Source of the DNA: Saprospiraceae bacterium
Lineage (GTDB): Bacteria > Bacteroidota > Bacteroidia > Chitinophagales > Saprospiraceae
Length of the DNA stretch: 64,000 bases
Reading direction: 5' to 3'
NCBI GenBank assembly: GCA_016714025.1
Contig: JADJOB010000002.1
Location: 2,202,001-2,266,000, forward strand
The notes below the pieces were generated by a model. That model saw only the letters and a program-made list of their open reading frames with translations. It searched no databases and was not told where the DNA came from. Numbering within the stretch: the stretch's first letter is position 1; the number at the start of each line of letters is the position of its first letter. A program made the position numbers and the translations under genes. Shown here one piece after another: positions 15,907 through 24,720 of the stretch.

Positions 15907-18900
15907 ATGGCTTCAACTGCATTAAAACCACAACTGAGATCACGGCACAACTTTGGAAAAGCACCCCTACACGTACCTTATCCTGACTTTCTGGAAATTC
16001 AACTTAAATCATTTAAAGAGTTTTTCCAGCTGGAAACAACGCCTGATAAAAGGATTAATGAGGGGTTGTTTAAAGTATTCAAGGAGAATTTTCCAATATC
16101 AGATGCTAGAAGCATTTTTGTTCTGGAATTTCTTGATTACTACGTGGATCCACCTCGATATACAATCGATGAGTGCGTTCAAAGAGGATTGACTTTTTCA
16201 GTTCCACTAAAAGCGAGGTTGCGTCTATCTTGTAATGACGAAGAGCACGTAGACTTTAAAACGATTGAGCAGGATGTATTTTTAGGAAACATTCCGTACA
16301 TGACTCCAAAAGGCACGTTTGTAATTAATGGTGCAGAGCGTGTGGTTGTTTCACAGTTGCATCGTTCTCCAGGTGTATTTTTTAGTCAAACCTACCATCC
16401 AAATGGTACAAAAATATTTTCAGCGCGGGTAATTCCTTTCAAAGGAGCCTGGATGGAATTTGCAACAGATATAAATCTGGTCATGTATGCTTACATTGAC
16501 CGTAAAAAGAAATTTCCTGTTACCACTTTATTACGTGCAATCGGATACACTTCTGATAAGGATATTTTGCATTTATTTAATCTTGCTGAAGAAATCAAAG
16601 CAACTCAAAAAGATCTAAAAAAAGCAGTTGGCCGTAAATTAGCTGCCCGGATTTTGAAGCGATGGACTGAAGATTTTGTTGATGAGGATACCGGTGAATT
16701 AGTTACTGTTGAACGTAATGAAATCATTCTGGAACGGGATACCATTTTGGATGAGGACAATATCAAAATGATCAGTGAAGCTTCTGTTGATAATATTATC
16801 CTTCAACGTGAGGATATCACTGAAGATTATTCTATAATTTACAATACCCTGCAAAAGGATCCTTCCAGTTCTGAAATGGAAGCGGTGATCCATATCTATC
16901 GCCAGTTAAGAGGATCTGATCCACCGGATGATGATACAGCACGTGGAATCATTGATAAACTCTTTTTCTCAGACAAACGTTACAACCTGGGAGAAGTAGG
17001 TCGATATAAAATCAATAAGAAGTTAAATCTAAAGGCATCCATGGATACCTTGGTATTAACAAAAGAAGATATCACAGAAATAGTAAAATATTTAATCTCG
17101 CTGATTAACCAAAAGGCTGAGTTGGATGATATCGATCATTTAAGTAACAGAAGAGTGCGCACCGTTGGAGAACAATTGTTTGCTCAATTTGGTGTTGGAT
17201 TGGCAAGGATGGCTCGTACCATACGTGAACGTATGAATGTTCGGGATAATGAGGTGTTTACACCCATAGACCTGATCAATGCCAGAACCTTGTCTTCTGT
17301 TATCAATTCATTTTTTGGTACGAGTCAATTGTCTCAATTTTTAGATCAAACAAACCCGCTTTCTGAAATAACACACAAACGCAGAATTTCTGCATTAGGG
17401 CCAGGTGGTTTATCCAGAGAGCGTGCAGGCTTTGAGGTACGGGACGTACATTATTCACATTATGGCCGTTTGTGTACCATTGAAACACCAGAGGGACCAA
17501 ACATTGGATTGATTTCAACACTTTGTGTGCATGCAAAAATTAATTCCATGGGATTTTTGGAAACTCCCTATTGGAAAGTTGATGCTGGTAAAGTGAATAT
17601 TAAAAACGGCATTCAATATTTGTCTGCAGAAGAAGAGGATTATGCAAAAATTGCCCAGGCAAATGTTCCGGTTGATAAAAAAGGAGATTTCCAGATACAA
17701 AAAGTAAAGGGACGCGAACATGGAGAATTTCCAGTACTCGAGCCACTTGAATTGGAATTCATGGATGTCGCTCCAAATCAAATTGTTGGGGTTTCTGCAT
17801 CTTTAATTCCATTTTTGGAAAATGATGATGCGAATCGTGCATTGATGGGATCTAACATGCAACGTCAGGCAGTGCCATTAATTCGACCACATGCACCGAT
17901 CGTTGGAACGGGATTGGAAGCGAAAGTTGCTCATGATTCCAGGATGTTGATTACTGCAGAAGGGGATGGAGCTGTTGAATTTGTTGATGCAACTAAAATC
18001 GTAATACGTTATGACCGGAATGATGAAGAAAATCTGGTTTCTTTTGAAGAAAACGTAAAAGAATATTCATTAACAAAGTTTGCCCGTACCAATCAGGCAA
18101 CATGTATAAACCTAAAGCCAATTGTAAAGAAAGGAGATCGGGTTTCATTAGGTACAATTCTTTCTGATGGATATGCAACTGAAAATGGTGAATTGGCATT
18201 AGGCCAAAATTTGCAAGTAGCCTTCATGCCTTGGAAAGGTTACAACTTTGAAGATGCGATTGTAATTTCTGAGCGAGTAATTCAAGAAGATATTTTCACT
18301 TCAATTCACATTGAAAGTTTTGAACTTGAAGTTCGGGATACAAAATTAGGAGAAGAAGAATTAACGAATGACATTCCAAACGTTAGTGAAGAAGCTACAA
18401 AGGATTTGGATGAAAATGGAATTATCAGAATTGGTGCAAATGTTGAAGAAGGTGATATATTGATTGGAAAAATTACTCCAAAGGGAGAAACAGATCCTAC
18501 ACCTGAAGAGAAATTATTGCGAGCCATCTTTGGTGATAAAGCAGGAGACGTTAAAGATGCTTCATTAAAAGTACCTCCTTCCATTGAAGGAGTCGTTATT
18601 GATAAGCAACTTTATGCTCGTGCTAAAAAAGATAAGTTTCAAAAAGTACAGGAGAAAGATTTATTGACGCGATTGGATGATAAACATGCTGTTGCATTAA
18701 ATGAATTAAAAACCATCCTGATTGATAAATTATTAAAGCTGATAAAAGATCAACTTTCTTCCGGTGTTAAAAGCATTTATGGTGAAGAGTTGATAGCCAA
18801 AGGATCAAAGTATACCAATCCGTTATTAAAGAAAATTGATTTCACAAAAGTTGATTATTTTGGTTGGACTAAAGACACTGAAAAAAATCAATCCGTTTCT

Positions 18901-19725
18901 AAATTGCTTCACAACTATAATATTAAAGTGAATGAAGAAATTGGAAAATACAAACGGGAGAAATTTAATATCAGTATAGGGGATGAATTACCTGCTGGAG
19001 TTTTGAAGCTTGCAAAAGTTTATATTGCAAAGAAAAGAAAACTTAAAGTAGGTGATAAATTAGCTGGTCGCCATGGTAACAAAGGTATAGTTTCTAAAAT
19101 TGTACGTGTAGAAGATATGCCGTTCCTGGAAGATGGTTCACCGGTTGATATTGTTTTGAATCCACTTGGGGTACCTTCAAGGATGAACCTTGGTCAGATA
19201 TTTGAAACGGTATTGGGTTGGGCTGGAAAGAAATTGGGTGTTCATTTTGCAACACCGATTTTTGATGGAGCAACCATTCATGATATCTATGCCCATATTG
19301 AGAAAGCAGAATTGCCTCAGTTTGGTCAAACCTATTTATATGATGGTGAAACGGGAGATCGTTTTCACCAGCAAGCAACAGTAGGGGTGATTTACATGCT
19401 GAAACTTTCGCACATGGTGGATGATAAAATGCACGCACGTTCAATTGGTCCTTACTCATTGATTACACAGCAACCTCTTGGTGGTAAAGCACAGTTTGGA
19501 GGTCAGCGTTTTGGTGAGATGGAGGTTTGGGCTTTGGAAGCATTTGGTGCTGCAAACATCTTGCGTGAATTATTGACCATTAAATCAGATGATATCATCG
19601 GTCGTGCAAAAGCTTACGAAGCAATTGTAAAAGGAGATAATCTCCCTGAACCAAATATTCCTGAATCATTTAATGTATTGATCCACGAATTAAGAGGATT
19701 GGTATTGGATGTAAAATTTGAATAA
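15907..19725 (+). CDS. rpoB: RNA polymerase subunit beta
   Basis: 1272 residues. The rifampicin-cluster region reads FFGTSQLSQFLDQTNPLSEITHKRRISALGPGGLSRERAGFEVRDVHYSHYGRLCTIETPEGPNIGLI in form, with the usual sensitive-type residues. It also carries the beta flap region and the C-terminal GGKAQFGGQRFGEMEVWALEAFGA segment that packs on beta'. It forms the catalytic core with RpoC. It follows the attenuator hairpin and lies 21 bases before rpoC. Confidence 0.99.
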   Translation: MASTALKPQLRSRHNFGKAPLHVPYPDFLEIQLKSFKEFFQLETTPDKRINEGLFKVFKENFPISDARSIFVLEFLDYYVDPPRYTIDECVQRGLTFSVPLKARLRLSCNDEEHVDFKTIEQDVFLGNIPYMTPKGTFVINGAERVVVSQLHRSPGVFFSQTYHPNGTKIFSARVIPFKGAWMEFATDINLVMYAYIDRKKKFPVTTLLRAIGYTSDKDILHLFNLAEEIKATQKDLKKAVGRKLAARILKRWTEDFVDEDTGELVTVERNEIILERDTILDEDNIKMISEASVDNIILQREDITEDYSIIYNTLQKDPSSSEMEAVIHIYRQLRGSDPPDDDTARGIIDKLFFSDKRYNLGEVGRYKINKKLNLKASMDTLVLTKEDITEIVKYLISLINQKAELDDIDHLSNRRVRTVGEQLFAQFGVGLARMARTIRERMNVRDNEVFTPIDLINARTLSSVINSFFGTSQLSQFLDQTNPLSEITHKRRISALGPGGLSRERAGFEVRDVHYSHYGRLCTIETPEGPNIGLISTLCVHAKINSMGFLETPYWKVDAGKVNIKNGIQYLSAEEEDYAKIAQANVPVDKKGDFQIQKVKGREHGEFPVLEPLELEFMDVAPNQIVGVSASLIPFLENDDANRALMGSNMQRQAVPLIRPHAPIVGTGLEAKVAHDSRMLITAEGDGAVEFVDATKIVIRYDRNDEENLVSFEENVKEYSLTKFARTNQATCINLKPIVKKGDRVSLGTILSDGYATENGELALGQNLQVAFMPWKGYNFEDAIVISERVIQEDIFTSIHIESFELEVRDTKLGEEELTNDIPNVSEEATKDLDENGIIRIGANVEEGDILIGKITPKGETDPTPEEKLLRAIFGDKAGDVKDASLKVPPSIEGVVIDKQLYARAKKDKFQKVQEKDLLTRLDDKHAVALNELKTILIDKLLKLIKDQLSSGVKSIYGEELIAKGSKYTNPLLKKIDFTKVDYFGWTKDTEKNQSVSKLLHNYNIKVNEEIGKYKREKFNISIGDELPAGVLKLAKVYIAKKRKLKVGDKLAGRHGNKGIVSKIVRVEDMPFLEDGSPVDIVLNPLGVPSRMNLGQIFETVLGWAGKKLGVHFATPIFDGATIHDIYAHIEKAELPQFGQTYLYDGETGDRFHQQATVGVIYMLKLSHMVDDKMHARSIGPYSLITQQPLGGKAQFGGQRFGEMEVWALEAFGAANILRELLTIKSDDIIGRAKAYEAIVKGDNLPEPNIPESFNVLIHELRGLVLDVKFE

Positions 19726-19746
19726 CCGCTCTAATCAATAACAAAC

Positions 19747-22700
19747 ATGTCATTTAAAAATAAAGTAACTAAGCAAGATCAGGAGTTTGATAAAATCACG
19801 ATAAGTTTGAGTTCTCCGGATGATATTCTGGAGCGTTCATTCGGTGAAGTTTTGAAACCTGAAACGATCAACTATCGATCCTATAAACCTGAACGCGATG
19901 GTTTATTTTGTGAACGAATTTTTGGTCCGGTAAAGGACTACGAATGTTATTGCGGTAAATACAAACGCATTCGTTACCGCGGAATTGTTTGCGATCGTTG
20001 CGGTGTTGAAGTAACTGAGAAGAAAGTTCGACGCGAACGTATGGGTCACATTAAATTAGTGGTACCAGTAGTTCATATTTGGTTTTTTAAATCTCTGCCA
20101 AATAAGATCGGTTACCTATTAGGACTTTCATCTAAAAAACTTGAGTCAATCATTTATTATGAGCGATTTGTTGTAATCCAACCTGGATTGGCTGCAGGAA
20201 ATGGTTCTAATCTTTTAGATTTAATTACCGAAGAAGAGTATTTTGAAGTTTTGGATTCACTTCCAAAAGAAAATCAATTGCTGGATGATAAAGATCCCAA
20301 TAAGTTTATTGCCAAAATGGGAGCTGAAGCAATATTTGAATTGCTTATCAGATTAAAATTGGATGATTTATCCTATGACTTAAGACATCAAGCATCAAAC
20401 GAATCTTCTCAACAAAGAAAATCTGAAGCATTAAAACGTTTACGGGTTGCAGAGGCATTCCGTGAAGGTTTGAATGAAAAAAATAACAAACCGGAATGGA
20501 TGATTATCCAGTATCTCCCGGTGATTCCCCCTGAATTAAGACCCTTAGTTCCATTAGACGGAGGTCGTTTTGCAAGTTCAGATTTAAATGATTTATATCG
20601 AAGAGTAATTATCAGAAATAATCGATTGAAACGCTTGTTGGAGATTAAAGCTCCAGAAGTAATTCTTCGAAATGAAAAAAGGATGTTGCAGGAGGCGGTT
20701 GATTCTTTATTTGATAATTCAAGAAAATCAAATGCAGTAAAAGCCGAAGGAGGAAGAGCATTAAAATCCTTAAGTGATATTCTAAAAGGAAAGCAAGGTC
20801 GATTCCGTCAAAATCTTTTAGGTAAACGGGTTGATTATAGCGGTCGTTCTGTAATTGTTGTTGGTCCTTCTTTAAAATTGCATGAATGCGGTTTGCCTAA
20901 GAACATGGCTGCAGAATTATTTAAACCATTTGTAATTCGTAAATTAATTGAAAGGGGAGTTGTCAAAACGGTTAAATCTGCTAAGAAATTAGTGGATAGA
21001 AAAGATCCGATTATTTGGGATATTCTTGAAAATATATTGAAAGGTCATCCAGTCTTATTAAACCGGGCACCAACACTTCACAGATTATCTATTCAAGCAT
21101 TTCAGCCAGTTTTAATTGAAGGAAAAGCGATTCAACTTCACCCGCTGGTTTGTGGTGCATTTAACGCGGATTTCGATGGTGACCAAATGGCAGTTCACGT
21201 ACCATTAAGCAACGCTTCGATATTGGAAGCCCAATTATTGATGCTTGCAAGTCACAACATGCTTAATCCTCAGGATGGTTCTCCAATTACCCTTCCTTCA
21301 CAGGACATGGTATTAGGACTGTATTACCTCACTAAGGAAAGAGCAATTGACAAAGAACAAAAAATTAAAACATTTTATAGTAAGGACGAAGTTGTTATTG
21401 CATTCAACGAAAAGAAAATTGAACTTCATGATCCTGTTCAATTAAAGGTATTAGTTGAAAATGAAAATCTTGAACTTGAAAACAAAATGATCCGTACTAC
21501 GGTAGGGCGTGTTTTGTTGAATGAAGTGGTTCCAAATACAGTTCCTTTCTTAAATGAATTGCTTACAAAGAAAAACTTAAAACAAATTATTGGGGATATC
21601 ATTGTCCGTACAAGTTTCGCAGTTACAGCAAAGTTTTTGGATGAAATAAAGGATCTTGGATTTTACTGGGCGTTTAAAGCAGGTCTTTCTTTTAATTTAG
21701 GAGACTTAATTACACCATCGATCAAGCAGAAAACTTTGGACGAAGCGCAACGCGAAGTTGAAGAAATCTGGGATAGTTATAACATGGGTTTAATTACCAA
21801 TAACGAACGATACAATCAGATTATTGATAAATGGACCTATGCGGATAACCGGGTTACTGATAATTTGATGAAGGAATTAGCAGCACATAAGGGCGGATTT
21901 AATTCTGTTTACATGATGTTGCATTCTGGTGCCAGAGGATCTAAACAACAAATTAAACAGCTTTGTGGACTGAGAGGATTGATGGCAAAACCCAGAAAGT
22001 CAGGAGATACCGGAAGTGCTATTATTGAAAATCCGATTCTATCTAATTTCCAGGATGGTTTATCAGTATTGGAATATTTTATTTCAACTCACGGTGCGAG
22101 AAAAGGTTTGGCAGATACTGCCTTGAAAACAGCGGATGCCGGATACTTGACAAGAAGGTTGGTTGATGTTGCTCAGGATGTTGTAATATCAGATGAAGAT
22201 TGCAATACTCTTCGTGGAATTGAAACTACAGCTTTGGTAGATAATGAAAAAGTAATCGAAAACCTGGCTTCAAGAATCGTGGGTCGATTTAGTTTGCATA
22301 ATATTTTGCATCCATTGACAGAAGACATCATTTTATTGGCAGGTGAATACATCGATGACAAGACAGCTCAGAACATTGAAAAGTTAGGTATTGAATCGGT
22401 TACCATCCGTTCTGTATTAACATGTGAAGCTAAAAATGGAGTGTGTACTAAATGTTATGGTAAAAATTTAGCTACAGGCCGAATTACAGAAGAAGGCGAT
22501 GCAGTAGGTATTATTGCAGCACAAAGTATTGGTGAGCCTGGAACCCAGTTAACACTGCGTACATTCCACGTGGGTGGTGTGGCTGCTGTATCTAAAGCAG
22601 AATCTGAAATCGTTGCAAAATTTGATGGAATCATTGAATACGACGGATTGAAAGTTTCTGAACTTGTTGAAAATAATACAAAAAGCACGATTGTAATATC

Positions 22701-24015
22701 AAGGTCAGGTGAAATCCGGATTTTGGATATCGAGAATAATAAAATCTTAACAAGTATGCACGTTCCTTATGGCTCGTTCTTATTTGTAAAGGAAAAGCAA
22801 AAAGTAAACAAAGGGGATTTGATATGTAATTGGGATCCATTTAATGCTTTAATCATTTCCGAATTTTCGGGAATAATTAAATATGATTCCATTGAAGAAG
22901 GAGTAACCTATCGTATGGAGCGCGATGACCAAACTGGTTATTCTGAAAAGGTTATTATTGAATCAAAAAACAAGAAAAAGATTCCAGCCATTTCAATTGT
23001 AAATGCAGCTGGAGAAGAATTAAAAAACTATTCATTGCCAGTGGGTGCATATATAACCATTGACGATAACAGTGATATCAGTGCTGGTCAGAAAATTGGT
23101 AAAATTCCAAGAAACGTAAGCAAAGTTTCGGATATCACGGGTGGTTTGCCAAGGGTAACAGAGTTATTTGAAGCAAGAAATCCTTCCAATCCGGCAGTAG
23201 TTAGTGAGATTGATGGAATTGTTTTTTATGGTAAAATCAAAAGAGGTAATCGCGAAATCTTTGTGGAAGATGAGCGCACCGCTCAACGCAGAAAATATTT
23301 AATTGGATTGTCAAAACATATCTTGGTTCAGGAAGGTGATTTTGTTAGAGCAGGTACTCCTTTATCTGATGGAACCACCGCCCCCCGGGATATCATGATG
23401 ATTAAAGGCCTTTTTGCAGTTCAATCTTACTTGGTAAATGGTGTTCAAGAGGTGTATCGTTCACAAGGGATCAATATCAATGACAAACACATTGAAGTAA
23501 TCGTCAGACAAATGATGCGATGGGTTCAAATTGAAGATCCAGGGGATACAACTTTATTGGAAGGTGAACCTGTAGATCGCTGGGAATTTATTGAAGCCAA
23601 CGATGACATTTTTGATAAGAAGGTTGTAACAGAAGCTAATGATTCGACAAAATTGAAAGCAGGTCAATTGGTTTCTATTAGACAATTGCGAGATGAAAAT
23701 TCATTTTTGAAACGGAATGATAAAAAATTAGTTGAGTATCGGGATGCAACTTCAGCAACTGCAAGTCCCTTGTTATTAGGTATCACCAGGGCTTCATTAG
23801 GTACCAGTAGTTGGATTTCTGCAGCTTCCTTCCAGGAGACCACAAAAGTATTGAGTTCAGCTGCAATGTCAGCAAAGAGCGATGACTTGTCTGGCTTAAA
23901 AGAAAATGTAATTATCGGAAAGAAAATTCCTGCAGGAACTGGACACAGAAAGTATAAAGACTTATTGGTTCGTTCGGCCAACAGCAAGAAAAATTTAGTA
24001 GAAGCAGAAGATTAG
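19747..24015 (+). CDS. rpoC: RNA polymerase subunit beta'
   Basis: 1422 residues. The N-terminal zinc site has C67, C69, C82 and C85. The active-site loop NADFDGD is at 473-479, with D475, D477 and D479 binding catalytic magnesium. The second zinc site (CEAKNGVCTKCYG) precedes the trigger-loop and bridge-helix regions (GIIAAQSIGEPGTQLTLRTFH). The C-terminal part includes GITRASLGTSSWISAASFQETTKVL. The gene ends the operon just before a terminator. Confidence 0.99.
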   Translation: MSFKNKVTKQDQEFDKITISLSSPDDILERSFGEVLKPETINYRSYKPERDGLFCERIFGPVKDYECYCGKYKRIRYRGIVCDRCGVEVTEKKVRRERMGHIKLVVPVVHIWFFKSLPNKIGYLLGLSSKKLESIIYYERFVVIQPGLAAGNGSNLLDLITEEEYFEVLDSLPKENQLLDDKDPNKFIAKMGAEAIFELLIRLKLDDLSYDLRHQASNESSQQRKSEALKRLRVAEAFREGLNEKNNKPEWMIIQYLPVIPPELRPLVPLDGGRFASSDLNDLYRRVIIRNNRLKRLLEIKAPEVILRNEKRMLQEAVDSLFDNSRKSNAVKAEGGRALKSLSDILKGKQGRFRQNLLGKRVDYSGRSVIVVGPSLKLHECGLPKNMAAELFKPFVIRKLIERGVVKTVKSAKKLVDRKDPIIWDILENILKGHPVLLNRAPTLHRLSIQAFQPVLIEGKAIQLHPLVCGAFNADFDGDQMAVHVPLSNASILEAQLLMLASHNMLNPQDGSPITLPSQDMVLGLYYLTKERAIDKEQKIKTFYSKDEVVIAFNEKKIELHDPVQLKVLVENENLELENKMIRTTVGRVLLNEVVPNTVPFLNELLTKKNLKQIIGDIIVRTSFAVTAKFLDEIKDLGFYWAFKAGLSFNLGDLITPSIKQKTLDEAQREVEEIWDSYNMGLITNNERYNQIIDKWTYADNRVTDNLMKELAAHKGGFNSVYMMLHSGARGSKQQIKQLCGLRGLMAKPRKSGDTGSAIIENPILSNFQDGLSVLEYFISTHGARKGLADTALKTADAGYLTRRLVDVAQDVVISDEDCNTLRGIETTALVDNEKVIENLASRIVGRFSLHNILHPLTEDIILLAGEYIDDKTAQNIEKLGIESVTIRSVLTCEAKNGVCTKCYGKNLATGRITEEGDAVGIIAAQSIGEPGTQLTLRTFHVGGVAAVSKAESEIVAKFDGIIEYDGLKVSELVENNTKSTIVISRSGEIRILDIENNKILTSMHVPYGSFLFVKEKQKVNKGDLICNWDPFNALIISEFSGIIKYDSIEEGVTYRMERDDQTGYSEKVIIESKNKKKIPAISIVNAAGEELKNYSLPVGAYITIDDNSDISAGQKIGKIPRNVSKVSDITGGLPRVTELFEARNPSNPAVVSEIDGIVFYGKIKRGNREIFVEDERTAQRRKYLIGLSKHILVQEGDFVRAGTPLSDGTTAPRDIMMIKGLFAVQSYLVNGVQEVYRSQGININDKHIEVIVRQMMRWVQIEDPGDTTLLEGEPVDRWEFIEANDDIFDKKVVTEANDSTKLKAGQLVSIRQLRDENSFLKRNDKKLVEYRDATSATASPLLLGITRASLGTSSWISAASFQETTKVLSSAAMSAKSDDLSGLKENVIIGKKIPAGTGHRKYKDLLVRSANSKKNLVEAED

Positions 24016-24049
24016 ATTTAAACTAAATTTTGGTTCAATAAAAAAAATG

Positions 24050-24080
24050 AAAGGGCTTTCAAATTGAAGGCCCTTTTTCT
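24050..24080 (+). terminator. Intrinsic terminator after rpoC
   Basis: An 11-pair stem (arms at about 24050-24060 and 24066-24076) is built on AAGGGC/GCCCTT, with loop AAATT and T-rich sequence after it. A run of eight A lies upstream, so it may also stop the convergent ribE operon. Confidence 0.8.
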
Positions 24081-24135
24081 TTTAGCTGATTGAGGATTCT
24101 TTATGCGAAAGAATGGCTTCTAAATTAAGCAATAT

Positions 24136-24720
24136 TTAAATTTGCTTGGAGCGAAGTATATATTTGCCGATAAGATCAAATTCAATATTGGCAAGTGCAC
24201 CCGGTTCCAGATATTTTAAATTGGTATGATCCCAGGTATATGGTATGATTGCTACTTTAAAGGACTTGCTTTTCAATTTAGAAACCGTTAAGCTAATTCC
24301 ATTGATCGTAATTGAGCCTTTAGAAATGATCAAATTCGCAAACTCTTTTTTTAGTTCGAATTCAAGCTCGGTGCTTCCTGGTAATTTCTTTATTTTTAAA
24401 AGTTTTGAAGTACAATCTACATGTCCTGAAACTAAATGTCCATCTAATCTGCTGTTTAGATGCAATGCTCTTTCCAGGTTTATTAATCCACCTACTTTCA
24501 ATTTAGATAAATTGGTTTTTTGTAAGGTTTCATTTACCGCAGTTACTATGTGGCTTGATTTGAATTTTTTAATAACGGTAAGACACACACCATCATGGGC
24601 TACACTTTGATCGATTTTAAGTGACTTTGAAATAGTACTGGCTATTTCAATCATAAGATTGCCCTTATTGGTTCGTATTGATTTAACACGGCCTAGAGAT
24701 TCAATGATTCCTGTAAACAT
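24136..24720 (-). CDS. ribE: Riboflavin synthase, alpha subunit
   Basis: Converts two 6,7-dimethyl-8-ribityllumazine molecules to riboflavin. 194 residues with the canonical start MFTGIIE and two lumazine-binding barrel repeats (first half with VAHDGVCLTV; second half with LDGHLVSGHVDC and GSITINGISLTV). Last gene of the minus-strand operon. Its ATG overlaps the TAA of the secreted-protein gene by one base (TAATG), a sign of translational coupling. No FMN riboswitch is seen upstream, as expected for an internal gene. Confidence 0.95.
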   Translation of the reverse strand: MFTGIIESLGRVKSIRTNKGNLMIEIASTISKSLKIDQSVAHDGVCLTVIKKFKSSHIVTAVNETLQKTNLSKLKVGGLINLERALHLNSRLDGHLVSGHVDCTSKLLKIKKLPGSTELEFELKKEFANLIISKGSITINGISLTVSKLKSKSFKVAIIPYTWDHTNLKYLEPGALANIEFDLIGKYILRSKQI